Source of the DNA: Tsukamurella sp. 1534
GTDB lineage: Bacteria > Actinomycetota > Actinomycetes > Mycobacteriales > Mycobacteriaceae
Length of the DNA stretch: 64,000 nucleotides
Direction of reading: 5' to 3'
Assembly (NCBI RefSeq): GCF_000312385.1
Contig: NZ_HE997626.1
Coordinates: forward strand, 2,454,405-2,518,404
Positions 17,295 to 26,656 of this stretch are shown piece by piece. The notes beneath the pieces were generated by a model. The model saw only the letters and a program-made list of their open reading frames with translations. It did no database searches and was not told the origin of the DNA. Both the position numbers and the translations under genes were made by a program. How positions within the stretch are numbered: position 1 is the first letter of the stretch; the number at the start of each line of letters is the position of its first letter.

Positions 17295-18149
17295 GTGAGC
17301 CCCGTCGAACCCCCCGCGCACGTCCTCGCAACCTTCGGTCTGGACGGCATCGAGCCCATCGCGCTCGGTGCGGACTGGGACGGTGGATGGCGTTGCGGGG
17401 AAGTCGTCCTGTCCCTGATCGCGGACCACGCCCGCGCGGCGTGGTCCGCCAAGGTCCGTGAGGACCTGTACGTCGACGGCATGCGCTTGGCACGCCCGTT
17501 CCGCGCCACCGACGGCCGGTACGTGGTGTCCGGATGGCGCGCCGACACCTTCATCGCGGGGTCCCTCGAGCCGCGGTTCGACGAGATGATCTCGATGGCC
17601 AACCGGCTGCACGACGTGACCCGGAAGCTGGAGCGCCCGCGGTTCCTGCTGTCCCCGGCCGTCGCGCCGTACAGCGACGTGGACTACTTCGGTTTCGCCG
17701 ACCGCGCGGCGTGGGAGGAGCACCCGCTCGCGATGGCCCGCAAGCTCGGCGCGCTCGACGAGACCCGCGAGGACCGCAAGCGCGCCGTCGAGCTGGTGGG
17801 CGAGCTCGCCGCCCTGCGCGCCCCGACCACCTCCGAGCCGCAGCTGGTGCACGGCGACCTCTCCGGCGCCGTCCTGTTCGCCGGCGCCGCGGCGCCCGGA
17901 CTCACCGATTTCACGCCCTACTGGCGGCCCGCGGCCTGGGCGGCCGCCGTGGTCGCGGTGGACGGCCTCGTCTGGGGCGGTGCCGACGACGGCCTCCTGC
18001 TCCGCTGGAAGGACCTGCCGGAGTGGCCGCAGATGGTGCTCCGCGCCCTCATTTTCCGGCTCGCCGTGCACGCCCTGCACCCGAAGTCCGATGCGGAGGC
18101 CCTCCCCGGTCTCGAGCACCTCGCCGAGATGGCGCGGTGGCTGCTCTGA
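17295..18149 (+). CDS. TIGR02569 family protein (phosphotransferase-like)
   Basis: A 284-residue member of an actinobacterial family (TIGR02569, M. tuberculosis Rv3205c-like) distantly resembling aminoglycoside/choline kinases. A Brenner-like segment LVHGDLSGAVLF keeps HGDLS but lacks the usual downstream N, and a DFTPYWRPAAW segment follows in place of DxD. Kinase activity is therefore doubtful. GTG start, probably leaderless. The 3' end overlaps the chelatase gene by 13 bases, so the two are coupled. Confidence 0.8.
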   Translation: MSPVEPPAHVLATFGLDGIEPIALGADWDGGWRCGEVVLSLIADHARAAWSAKVREDLYVDGMRLARPFRATDGRYVVSGWRADTFIAGSLEPRFDEMISMANRLHDVTRKLERPRFLLSPAVAPYSDVDYFGFADRAAWEEHPLAMARKLGALDETREDRKRAVELVGELAALRAPTTSEPQLVHGDLSGAVLFAGAAAPGLTDFTPYWRPAAWAAAVVAVDGLVWGGADDGLLLRWKDLPEWPQMVLRALIFRLAVHALHPKSDAEALPGLEHLAEMARWLL

Positions 18150-18835
18150 CCGATCCGCCCCGCCGGATCCTCGTCGCGCACGGCACCCGCTCCGCGCACG
18201 GCGTCGCGATGGTCCGCGACCTCGCGGATGCGGTCGCCTCCCGGATCGGCCCGCTCGACGTGGCGTTCGTGGACGTCCTGGGCCCGTCACCGTCGGACCT
18301 CCTGTCCGGGGACGACCGCCCGACGGTGCTCGTGCCCGCCTTCCTCGCGGCCGGCTACCACGTGCGCACCGACGTGCCGCGGCACGTCGCGGCGAGCGGG
18401 CACGCGCGCGTCGCGATCACCGACCCGCTCGGGCCCGACCCCGCCCTGGTGGACGGCCTGCTGCGCCGGCTCGGCGAGGCCGGGTGGCGGCCCGGGGACG
18501 CCGTGCTGCTCGGCGCGACGGGCTCCTCGGACCCGCACGCCCGCGCCGATGTGCGAGCGATGGCGGCGATGCTCGCCTCCCGGCTCGGCGGGGCCGTGCC
18601 CGTGGGTTTCCTCGCCGCGGGCGAGCCCGTCGTCGAGGACGCCGTCGCGAGGTTGGACCGCCGCGGCCGGCGGCTGTTCCTGGCCGCCTACCAGCTGGCC
18701 GACGGGCTGTTCCACGCCCGCCTGCAGCGGGCGGACGCCGACGGGGTGGCGCAGCCGCTGGGGCTCGCGCCGGAGGTGATCGGCCTGCTGGCCGCGCGGT
18801 TCCGCGCCGGCGAGCGGGAGCTTCAGAGCCGGTAG
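18137..18835 (+). CDS. sirohydrochlorin chelatase-like protein (CbiX/SirB)
   Basis: A 232-residue protein with two CbiX half-domains. The first keeps the metal/proton-transfer His in VAHGTRSAHG and the PAFLAAGYHVRTDVP motif; the second is degenerate (FLAAGEPVVEDAV, FLAAYQLADGLFH). The family inserts Fe2+, Co2+ or Ni2+ into sirohydrochlorin for siroheme, B12 or F430. GTG 18137 is chosen because it keeps the conserved LVAHGT strand about 14 residues in. Its last bases overlap the convergent alkyltransferase-like gene by 13 bases. Confidence 0.87.
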   Translation: MAALTDPPRRILVAHGTRSAHGVAMVRDLADAVASRIGPLDVAFVDVLGPSPSDLLSGDDRPTVLVPAFLAAGYHVRTDVPRHVAASGHARVAITDPLGPDPALVDGLLRRLGEAGWRPGDAVLLGATGSSDPHARADVRAMAAMLASRLGGAVPVGFLAAGEPVVEDAVARLDRRGRRLFLAAYQLADGLFHARLQRADADGVAQPLGLAPEVIGLLAARFRAGERELQSR

Positions 18836-19113
18836 CGCCGCAGGTCGATCCGGCCGTCGTCGGCGAGCACGCCCTCGGCGCGGAGGTTCTCCAGCTGCCG
18901 GGTGCGGATGTGCTCCGCGGGCCGGCCGCTCGCGGGCACCACGCGGTGCCACGGCAGGTCCGCGGCGTCCGTGCGCATCACCCAGCCGACGATCCGCGGC
19001 GACGACAGTCCCACCTCGCCGGCGATGTCGCCGTACGTCCGCACGTTCCCCGGAGGGATGGCCGCGATCAGGGCGCGCACCGCCTCGACCTGCTCCTCCG
19101 TCACCTTCGCCAC
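18823..19113 (-). CDS. alkyltransferase-like protein (MGMT family)
   Basis: A 96-residue MGMT-family DNA-binding domain corresponding to M. tuberculosis Rv3204. The arginine-finger helix SSPRIVGWVMRT and the YGDIA winged-helix segment are intact. The active-site PCHR motif reads PWHRVV: the acceptor Cys is replaced by Trp, the hallmark of alkyltransferase-like proteins that bind O6-alkylguanine and hand it to nucleotide excision repair rather than repairing it directly. GTG 19113 is the start; it lies 5 bases after the upstream hydrolase stop, so the two are co-transcribed. Confidence 0.88.
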   Translation of the reverse strand: MAKVTEEQVEAVRALIAAIPPGNVRTYGDIAGEVGLSSPRIVGWVMRTDAADLPWHRVVPASGRPAEHIRTRQLENLRAEGVLADDGRIDLRRYRL

Positions 19114-19118
19114 GCCGA

Positions 19119-19889
19119 TCAGCCCAGCATTCGCCGCGCGTGCTCGCCCACCACGGCCGGGATCTCCTGCGCCACCATGTGATCGGCGTCCACCGGCACC
19201 ACCTCCGTGCCTGCGGGCATCGCGGCGAGCTGGCCCTCGGTGACGAAGTTCGCGCGCTCCGCCCGGAGCAGCACCGTCGGTACGCCGGCCGGCGCGCCGA
19301 CGGGCGTCCGGGCCAGTTCGCCCCACAGCGCCGTCACCGCCGCGCAGCCGATGTTCCACTCCCACCGGCCGGAGTCACGGCGCACCAGGTGTTCGGCGAT
19401 CTCGGTGTCGATCACCTCGTCCGGGACCCGCTCCCAGGCGCCGGACTTCTTGTCCTGCTTCGCCTCCTCGGGCGAGGTGAAGTCGAAGAACTCGATGGTC
19501 TGATCGGCGATGGTCAGGCACATCTCGGGGTCGAGGCCCTGCGCGGGATCGACGAGCAGCAGGCCGCGCACCAGCCCCGGCCGCGCGTGCGCGAGGCGGC
19601 AGGCGAGTGCGCCGCCCAGCGAGTGGCCGATCACCAGCACCGGGGCGGCGTCCGTCACCCCGTGCCGCTCCAGGACCGTGACCAGGTCCGCGACGTGCTG
19701 CTCGAAGTGCCACGGGGGCTCCCACGTGGACCGGGCGTGGCCGCGCAGGTCGGGCGCGAGCACGCGGACCCCTGGGAGCTCGTCGTCGGCGAGGCGGCGC
19801 CAGCGGGCGCCGTGCCCGGTGACGCCGTGGATCGCGAGCACCGTGGGCGCGCCGGGTTCGTCGGGCCCGTACACGTGGGTGTTGAGCAT
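19119..19889 (-). CDS. alpha/beta hydrolase (LipV-like)
   Basis: A 256-residue alpha/beta hydrolase in the position of M. tuberculosis Rv3203 (lipV). It has the oxyanion motif HGVTGHGARW, nucleophile GHSLGG, Asp about residue 205-225 and catalytic His in DADHMVAQE. It is cytoplasmic, without a signal peptide. The start ATG 19889 is preceded by a CACAAT hexamer, a weak -10, 7 bases upstream. It is co-transcribed with the alkyltransferase-like gene and divergent from adnA. The substrate is likely a short or medium ester; uncertain. Confidence 0.85.
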   Translation of the reverse strand: MLNTHVYGPDEPGAPTVLAIHGVTGHGARWRRLADDELPGVRVLAPDLRGHARSTWEPPWHFEQHVADLVTVLERHGVTDAAPVLVIGHSLGGALACRLAHARPGLVRGLLLVDPAQGLDPEMCLTIADQTIEFFDFTSPEEAKQDKKSGAWERVPDEVIDTEIAEHLVRRDSGRWEWNIGCAAVTALWGELARTPVGAPAGVPTVLLRAERANFVTEGQLAAMPAGTEVVPVDADHMVAQEIPAVVGEHARRMLG

Positions 19890-19977
19890 GCCCCCGATTG
19901 TGCCCTGCCGGGCGCCTCCGCGGGACTGTCGGTGGCCTGTGATGAGATCGAGGCCTGACCCGGGGAAGGGGGTGCGG

Positions 19978-22900
19978 ATGTCCGGTAGCGGTACGGCCGA
20001 CGGTGCGCGCAGGCACCGCCGCGCGGGGACGCAGGCCGCCCCGCGGCTCACCCTCTCCTACTCGGCGCCCGAGCCGCCGCCCGCGCGGGAGTGGGCCGGG
20101 CCGGTCGCCGAGCTGGCGGCACCGTCGAGCGGGGCACTGCCGCTCGACGTGGGCGGCTGGGCGCCCTACCGGATCCGCGGCGGGCCGGGAACGGGCAAGA
20201 CGTCGGCCCTGATCGACATCGCCGTGGCCAAGCTCACGGACCCCTTCGTCGAGCCGGAGTCGGTGCTGGTGCTCACGGGCGGCAAGCGGGCGGCGTCGGC
20301 GTTGCGGCGGGAGCTGTCGGCCCGGGTGCTCGCCGGCCGGGAGCAGGACGGCGTGCACGCGTCGGGGGAGCCGCTGGTGCGCACGGTGCACTCGCTGGCG
20401 TTCGCGGTGCTGCGGCTGCAGGCGGCGCAGACGTCGAGCCCGCCGCCGCGGCTGATCACCGGGTCCGAACAGGACGCGGTGGTGCGGGAGCTGCTGCGTG
20501 GGCACCTCGAGGACGGCGGCGCGTTCTGGCCCGAACGGCTGCGTCCGGCCCTGTCCACCAACGGTTTCGCAGGCGCGCTGCGCGACTTGTTCGCCCAGGC
20601 GGCGCAACGCGGAGCCGATGCGGACGTCGTCGAGCAGCTGGCCCGCCGGTACGACCGCGGGGAGTGGCTCGCGGCGTCGGCGGCGATGCGCGAGTACCAG
20701 GAGACCACCCTGCTGCGCGGTTCGGTCGGCCTCGCCGGCCCGCAGGCCGTGGCTCCCGCCGTGGACGCTGCCGAACTCATCGACGCGGCGGTCACGGCCC
20801 TCGCCACGGACGACGCGCTGCTCGCCCAGCAGCGCGAGCGCATCCGCTTCCTGCTGGTGGACGACGCGCAGAACCTGGACCCTCTCGCCTCGGCCCTGAT
20901 CCGCCTGCTGGGCACCGGGACCGAGCTCACCGTGATCGCGGGGGACCCGGATCAGGCGGTCAACGCGTTCCGCGGCGCCAGCACCCGGTTCCTGCAGGAG
21001 CTCGACGTGACCGAGGAGCGGGACATCGTGCTGGAGCGCAGCTTCCGGTTCGGCGCCGAGATCGCGGACGCCGTGAACCGGGTCTCGTCCCGGCTGCCGC
21101 ACCGGTCCGGCGCCGTCGCCCCGGAGCGGCCCCGGCCCGGCGCGGCCTCGGTGCGGCTGTTCTCCACCCCGGCGAAGGAGGCGGACGCCGTCGCCGCGCT
21201 GCTCCGCCGCGAGCACGTCGTGGGCGGCGTGCCGTGGGAGGACATGGCGATCGTGGTGCGGTCCGTCTCCGCGTCGGCCGCGCCCCTGCGCCGCGCCCTC
21301 GCGTACGCGGGCGTCCCCGTCACCGTCCCGACGGACGACGTGCCGCTCGCCCGGCAGCGCGCGGTCAACGCCCTCCTGCTGGTGCTGCGCGCCGCCGAGG
21401 CGCCGGAGGGACTGGAACCCGCCGAGGCGGTGGCCCTGCTGTCCGGCCCTGTCGGCGGGGGAGACCCGCTCACGCTGCGCCGCGTGCGCCGGGCCGTGCG
21501 CCGCGCGGACCCGGCGGACGAGCGCGGCTCCGCCGAGATCCTCACCGCGGTGCTCACCGGTGCCGCCGAGTTCGCCCCCTACCGGTCGGCGCTCACCGAG
21601 TTGGAGGCCGAGCCCGTGGAGCGGGTGCTCGCCGCCGTGCGCGCCGCCCGCACCGCCGCCGAGACCGGCACCGTCGAGGAGGTGCTGTGGGCCGCGTGGG
21701 CCGTCACCGGCCTGGCCGCCCGCTGGGGCGCCCTCGCGCTGCGCGGCGGCAGCCTGGGCGATCAGGCGGACCGCGACCTGGACGCGGTGATGGGCCTGTT
21801 CGACGCCGCCGCGGACTTCACCGACACTCTGCCCACGGCCTCCGTGGCCGCGTTCGTGGAATATCTGGAGCAACTGCAGATCCCGCGGTCAGGGATCCGC
21901 AGGGATCAGCCGACCACCCCCGGCGTCACCCTGCTGTCCGCCCACAGCGCGGTGGGCCGGGAATGGGAGGTGGTGGCCGTGCCGGGAGTGCAGGAGGGGC
22001 GCTGGCCCAACCTGCGCCGGCGCGGTGGCCTGCTCGGCACCGACGAGCTGCTGGACGCGCTCGACGGGATGGACCCGTCGGCCCTGCCCACGGTGTCCCG
22101 CTCGCTGCCGCTGCTCGCGGAGGAGCGGCGGCTGCTGCTCGTCGCGTGTTCGCGCGCCCGCCGCCGGCTGTTGCTCACCGCGGTCGACACCGCCGACGGA
22201 GAGGGTGACCTGGTGCCCTCCCGGTTCCTGCAGGGCGTCGCCCCGTCGGACGACGAGGACCCCGAGACCTACACTCCCGCCGTCGAATCCGCGCCGGAAT
22301 ACTCGCTGGACCTGCGCACCCTCGTGGCCGTGCTGCGGGCCGCGGTGTGCGATCCGGAGCGCGACGAGGAGGAGCGCGCGCACGCGGCGCGGCAGCTCGC
22401 CCGCCTCGCCGCCGACCGGGTGCCCGGCGCGCACCCCGACAGTTGGTACGGCCTGGCCGGCGCGAGCACGGACGATCCGCTGTGGCAGCCCGAGGACGGA
22501 CCGGTGGCGCTGTCCCCGTCGAACGTGGAGTCCCTGTCCGCCTGCGCGCTGCGCTGGGTGCTGGAACGCTTCGGCGGCAGCGACGGGGACTCGGCGAAGC
22601 AGGCCACCGGCAACCTCGTGCACACCCTGGTGCAGGCCGTCGCGGGCCGGATCCCCAAGGAGGACGTCACCGCATCGCTCGAGAAGGTCTGGGACCGTGT
22701 GGACCTGGAGGCGGACTGGTTCGCCCGCCGCGAGCTGGCCCGCACCGAGGAGATGCTGGAGTCGTTCCGGGCCTGGCTCTCCGGCAGCCGCACCGATCTC
22801 ACCGAGGCGGGCGTCGAGGTACCGGTGGACGCCGTGATCGAGGGCGAGGGCGGCGAGCCCGACGTGCGGATCCGGGGGCGCATCGACCGGCTCGAGCGCG

Positions 22901-23280
22901 ACCCGCTCGGCCGCGCCGTCGTGGTGGACGTCAAGACCGGACGTACGGTGCCCACGCAGGCCGACGGGCAGGCGCAGGCGCAGCTGCGCACCTATCAGGT
23001 GGCCCTCGCACACGGCGGGATCGGTGGTGTTCCCGAGACCCCCGGCGGCGGGAAGCTCGTGTACGTCGCCAAGGGACACACCAAGACCGGGTCGACGGTC
23101 CGCGATCAGGACGCCCTCTCGCCGGAAGACGTGGACGAGTGGCTCGGCGTGATCCGCGAGGCGGCCCGGCGCACCCGCGGACCGGCGTTCCCCGCCACGC
23201 TCAACGCCTCCTGTCAGTACTGCGCCGTCGCGTCCTGCTGCCCCGTCGTGGACAAGGGGAGGAGCGTCGTCGATGACTGA
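19978..23280 (+). CDS. adnA: AdnA subunit of the AdnAB helicase-nuclease
   Basis: An 1100-residue SF1A motor fused to a C-terminal RecB-like nuclease, matching mycobacterial AdnA (Rv3202c). Walker A is GGPGTGKT (about 68-75). Motif II reads VDDAQN instead of DExQ, losing the catalytic Glu. Later motifs include DPDQAVNAFRGA and the LLSAHSAVGREW region. The nuclease domain (from about 845) has an iron-sulfur Cys set (SACALRW plus CQYCAVASC) and a catalytic VVDVKTGR strand. With AdnB it resects double-strand breaks. ATG 19978 has GGGGAAGGGGG upstream. AdnB overlaps it by 8 bases. Confidence 0.93.
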   Translation: MSGSGTADGARRHRRAGTQAAPRLTLSYSAPEPPPAREWAGPVAELAAPSSGALPLDVGGWAPYRIRGGPGTGKTSALIDIAVAKLTDPFVEPESVLVLTGGKRAASALRRELSARVLAGREQDGVHASGEPLVRTVHSLAFAVLRLQAAQTSSPPPRLITGSEQDAVVRELLRGHLEDGGAFWPERLRPALSTNGFAGALRDLFAQAAQRGADADVVEQLARRYDRGEWLAASAAMREYQETTLLRGSVGLAGPQAVAPAVDAAELIDAAVTALATDDALLAQQRERIRFLLVDDAQNLDPLASALIRLLGTGTELTVIAGDPDQAVNAFRGASTRFLQELDVTEERDIVLERSFRFGAEIADAVNRVSSRLPHRSGAVAPERPRPGAASVRLFSTPAKEADAVAALLRREHVVGGVPWEDMAIVVRSVSASAAPLRRALAYAGVPVTVPTDDVPLARQRAVNALLLVLRAAEAPEGLEPAEAVALLSGPVGGGDPLTLRRVRRAVRRADPADERGSAEILTAVLTGAAEFAPYRSALTELEAEPVERVLAAVRAARTAAETGTVEEVLWAAWAVTGLAARWGALALRGGSLGDQADRDLDAVMGLFDAAADFTDTLPTASVAAFVEYLEQLQIPRSGIRRDQPTTPGVTLLSAHSAVGREWEVVAVPGVQEGRWPNLRRRGGLLGTDELLDALDGMDPSALPTVSRSLPLLAEERRLLLVACSRARRRLLLTAVDTADGEGDLVPSRFLQGVAPSDDEDPETYTPAVESAPEYSLDLRTLVAVLRAAVCDPERDEEERAHAARQLARLAADRVPGAHPDSWYGLAGASTDDPLWQPEDGPVALSPSNVESLSACALRWVLERFGGSDGDSAKQATGNLVHTLVQAVAGRIPKEDVTASLEKVWDRVDLEADWFARRELARTEEMLESFRAWLSGSRTDLTEAGVEVPVDAVIEGEGGEPDVRIRGRIDRLERDPLGRAVVVDVKTGRTVPTQADGQAQAQLRTYQVALAHGGIGGVPETPGGGKLVYVAKGHTKTGSTVRDQDALSPEDVDEWLGVIREAARRTRGPAFPATLNASCQYCAVASCCPVVDKGRSVVDD

Positions 23281-26200
23281 GCAGATTCCCGATGTGCGGG
23301 ACGTGGGCGGATTCCCACATGAGCCGCTCATCTCCGCGGTCGACCTGGCACACGAGCTGGGCCAGGCGTTCGCGCCCACCGAGGAGCAGCGCGCCGTGAT
23401 CGAGGCGCCGCTCGGCCCGTGCCTCGTGGTGGCCGGCGCCGGGGCCGGCAAGACCGAGACGATGGCGGGCCGCGTGGTCTGGCTCATCGCCAACAGGTAC
23501 GTCACACCCGACCGGGTTCTGGGCCTCACCTTCACCCGGAAAGCCGCGCAGCAGCTGATGATCCGCGTGCGCAAGCGGCTGGCCCGCCTCGCCGGGGCAC
23601 CCGTGGTGGACCGGATCGATCCGTCCGGCGAGCTCCGCGGGCTGCTGCGCACCGTCGAGCCCGAGATCAGCACGTATCACGCGTACGCCGGCCGGCTGCT
23701 GGGCGACTACGGCATGCTGCTGCCGGTGGAGCCGTCGGTGCGCCTGGTGTCGGAGACCGAACGGTGGCAGATCGCGTACGACGTGATCACCGGATGGGAC
23801 GATGCGCTGGAGACGGACAAGAACCCCGCCACCCTCACCGAACAGGTGCTGGGGCTGTCCGGCGCGCTCGCGGACCACCTCGTGACCCCCGATCAGCTGG
23901 AGGCCGACGACGACGAGCTGGAGCGCCTCATCGGTCTGCTGCCGCCCGGCCCCCGGCAGCGCGCCACCCCGAACGCGGCCCTGCTCAAGGCCGCCGAGAT
24001 CCAGGAGCAGCGGCGGAACCTCATCCCGCTGGTGCGGGCCGTGGCGGCGGAGATGCGGGCCCGGGAGGTGCTCGACTTCGGCAGCCAGATGGGCCTGGCC
24101 GCACAGTTGGCACTCGCGAATCCCGATGTGGCGGTACTGGAACGGGCACGGTTCGGCGCCGTTCTGCTCGACGAGTACCAGGACACCGGGCACGCGCAGC
24201 GGATGCTGCTGGCCTCGCTGTTCGGCGGAGCCGGGACCGGCGGCGCCGGCACCACCGGCTCGGGCGCGGTCACCGCGGTGGGGGACCCGATCCAGTCGAT
24301 CTACGGCTGGCGCGGGGCCTCCGCCGCCAACCTGCCCCGGTTCGCCACCGACTTCCCGCAGGCGGACGGACCGCCCGCGCCCCGCCGCGAACTACTCACC
24401 AGCTGGCGCAATCCCACGTCGGCGCTGAGCCTGGCGAACGCTGTCTCGGAGGACCTGCGCAGCCGCGGCGTGCCCGTCTCCGAGCTCAAGGCCAGGCCGG
24501 ACGCCCCCACGGGCGACCTTCGGATAAGCCTGCACCCCACCGTGATCGACGAGCGGAACTGGGCGGCCGAGGCGATCGCCGGCCTGTGGCGCGAGCGTCT
24601 CGAATCGGGAGAGGAGCCGCCGACGGTCGCGATCCTGGTGCGCCGCAACGCCGATTCCGCCGGCATCGCCGCGGCGCTGAGCGAGCGGGGCGTCCCCGTC
24701 GAGGTCGTGGGCCTCGGCGGGCTGCTGCACACGCCGGAGGTGCAGGACGTGGTTTCGCTGCTGCGGCTGGCGGTGGAGCCCCTCGCCGGCACCGCGGCGA
24801 TGCGCCTGCTCACCGGGCCGCGGTGGCAGCTCGGTGCCGCGGACCTGCGCGCGCTGTGGGACAGGGCCCGCCGGATCGCGCACGGCACCGGCCGCGCCGC
24901 GACCGGCGTCGTCACCTCCGCGGACGAGCTGGATTCGGCGCTCGACGCGACGCTCCCCGCGGAACTGCTCGACGCCGCGGGCCTCGGCGACGCGATCGCC
25001 GACCCGGGGCCGGAGTCCGGCTACTCGGCGACCGGATTCGCCAAGATCCGCTCCCTCGACCGCGAGGTGCGGCACGTCCGCGAGCGGCTCGGTCACCCGT
25101 TGCCGGAGATCGTCGCCGAGGCCGAGCGGGTTCTCGGCGTCAGCATCGAGACCCGGATCCGGGCGTCGCGGCAGCTGGGCGGCCGCGCGACCGGGCGTGA
25201 GCATCTCGACGCGTTCGCCGATGTCGTGGTCTCCTACGCCGAACGCCCCGCGGCCTCGCTGCCGGGGCTCCTCGCCTTCCTCGCCGCCGCGGAGAAGGTG
25301 GAGGGCGGCCTCACGCCGGGCGACGTGGAGGTGGCCACGGACCGCGTGCAGGTGCTCACGGTGCACTCCGCGAAGGGCCTGGAATGGGACGTGGTGGCGG
25401 TGCCGCACCTCTCCGAGGGCATCTTCCCGTCGAACCGCGCGCTGCCCACATGGCTTTCGACGCCCGCCGAGCTCCCGCCGGGCCTTCGCGGCGACGTGGC
25501 CGAGCCGGGGGAGAGCGACGGCGTGCCGCGCCTGGACCTCGCGGGGTGCAACAACCGCAAGGAGCTCGAGGACGAGGTCGACGCGCACAAGAAGGCGCTC
25601 AAGGCGATGAACATGCACGAGGACGAGCGGCTGTTCTACGTCGCCGTCACCCGCACCCAGGGCACGCTCCTGCTGTCCGGGCACTACTGGAGCGAGGACG
25701 TCAAGACGCCGAAGGCGCCGTCCCGCTTCCTCGATCGCGCCCGCGAGCACGCGCCCGATGCGGTGACCGAGTGGGCCGAATCCCCGGCGGACGAGGCGGC
25801 CAACCCGCTCGAGGCCGATCCGGTGCAGGCGGCCTGGCCGCGGGACTTCCTCGCCGCGCACCGGCCGTCGGTGGACGGTGGCGCCGAGCTGGTGCTCGCG
25901 GCCCTCTCCGACCTGCCGTCGGGCGACGCGGCGGGCGAGGACTCCGGTGCAGACGCGGATGCTGCCGGGACCGACGATCCGCACGGCTGGGCGGCCGACG
26001 TCACCGCGCTGCTCGCCGAGCGGGCGCGGAACGCGGCGCAGGAACTCGAGGTGGCCGTGCCTCGCGAGGTGTCCGTGAGCCAGCTCGTGGAACTGCGCCG
26101 CAGCCCGTCGACCTTCGCACGCAGGCTGCGTCGGCCCGTTCCGTTCAAGCCGAACCCGTACGCGCGCAGGGGAACCGCTTTCCACGCCTGGTTGGAGCGG

Positions 26201-26656
26201 CGGTACGGCGCGTCACGTCTGCTGGACCTCGACGAGCTGCCCGGCGCGGCGGACGGCGACGCGGGCGCGGACGAGAACCTGGCGCTGCTGCAGCAGCGGT
26301 TCGAGGCGAGCGAGTGGGCCGCCCGCACCCCCGTCGACATCGAGGTGCCGTTCGAGATCGCCGCCGCCGGCACCGTGGTGCGCGGCCGGATGGACGCGGT
26401 GTTCCGGGACCCCGGCGGCGGCTTCACCGTCGTCGACTGGAAGACCGGCGCGCGGCCCGCGGAACCCACCGACGAGCGGGCCGCGGCGGTACAGCTGGCC
26501 GCGTACCGTCTGGCCTGGGCCCGGCTGCGCGACGTCCCGGTCGAGGACGTGCGCGCCGCGTTCTTCTACGTGCGCTCCGGCGAGACGGTGGCGCCGTCGG
26601 ACCTGCTCGACCAGGACGGCCTGGAGCTCCTGATCACGAGCGCCGGGCAGGGCTAG
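23273..26656 (+). CDS. adnB: AdnB subunit of the AdnAB helicase-nuclease
   Basis: An 1127-residue partner of AdnA (Rv3201c type). UvrD-like motor: Walker A VAGAGAGKT (about 53-61), TFTRKAA, motif II LLDEYQDTGHAQ with the catalytic Glu, GDPIQSIYGWRGA, HSAKGLEWD and YVAVTRTQ. The C-terminal RecB-like nuclease has GTAFHAWLE and VVDWKTGARP with metal-binding Asp/Lys. This subunit keeps a complete ATPase, so it is the expected driving motor. It starts inside the 3' end of adnA. The stop directly abuts the convergent DoxX gene. Confidence 0.94.
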   Translation: MTEQIPDVRDVGGFPHEPLISAVDLAHELGQAFAPTEEQRAVIEAPLGPCLVVAGAGAGKTETMAGRVVWLIANRYVTPDRVLGLTFTRKAAQQLMIRVRKRLARLAGAPVVDRIDPSGELRGLLRTVEPEISTYHAYAGRLLGDYGMLLPVEPSVRLVSETERWQIAYDVITGWDDALETDKNPATLTEQVLGLSGALADHLVTPDQLEADDDELERLIGLLPPGPRQRATPNAALLKAAEIQEQRRNLIPLVRAVAAEMRAREVLDFGSQMGLAAQLALANPDVAVLERARFGAVLLDEYQDTGHAQRMLLASLFGGAGTGGAGTTGSGAVTAVGDPIQSIYGWRGASAANLPRFATDFPQADGPPAPRRELLTSWRNPTSALSLANAVSEDLRSRGVPVSELKARPDAPTGDLRISLHPTVIDERNWAAEAIAGLWRERLESGEEPPTVAILVRRNADSAGIAAALSERGVPVEVVGLGGLLHTPEVQDVVSLLRLAVEPLAGTAAMRLLTGPRWQLGAADLRALWDRARRIAHGTGRAATGVVTSADELDSALDATLPAELLDAAGLGDAIADPGPESGYSATGFAKIRSLDREVRHVRERLGHPLPEIVAEAERVLGVSIETRIRASRQLGGRATGREHLDAFADVVVSYAERPAASLPGLLAFLAAAEKVEGGLTPGDVEVATDRVQVLTVHSAKGLEWDVVAVPHLSEGIFPSNRALPTWLSTPAELPPGLRGDVAEPGESDGVPRLDLAGCNNRKELEDEVDAHKKALKAMNMHEDERLFYVAVTRTQGTLLLSGHYWSEDVKTPKAPSRFLDRAREHAPDAVTEWAESPADEAANPLEADPVQAAWPRDFLAAHRPSVDGGAELVLAALSDLPSGDAAGEDSGADADAAGTDDPHGWAADVTALLAERARNAAQELEVAVPREVSVSQLVELRRSPSTFARRLRRPVPFKPNPYARRGTAFHAWLERRYGASRLLDLDELPGAADGDAGADENLALLQQRFEASEWAARTPVDIEVPFEIAAAGTVVRGRMDAVFRDPGGGFTVVDWKTGARPAEPTDERAAAVQLAAYRLAWARLRDVPVEDVRAAFFYVRSGETVAPSDLLDQDGLELLITSAGQG

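Noticed and set aside
19375-21873. An 832-residue minus-strand open frame across the lipV-adnA region
   Set aside because: Shadow of adnA. It fuses out-of-frame lipV sequence with repetitive Arg/Gly-rich text.
21889-26185. Very long antisense frames opposite adnA and adnB (around 600 residues each)
   Set aside because: They follow from GC-rich third positions of the real genes. They have low-complexity His/Arg/Gly composition and no domain.
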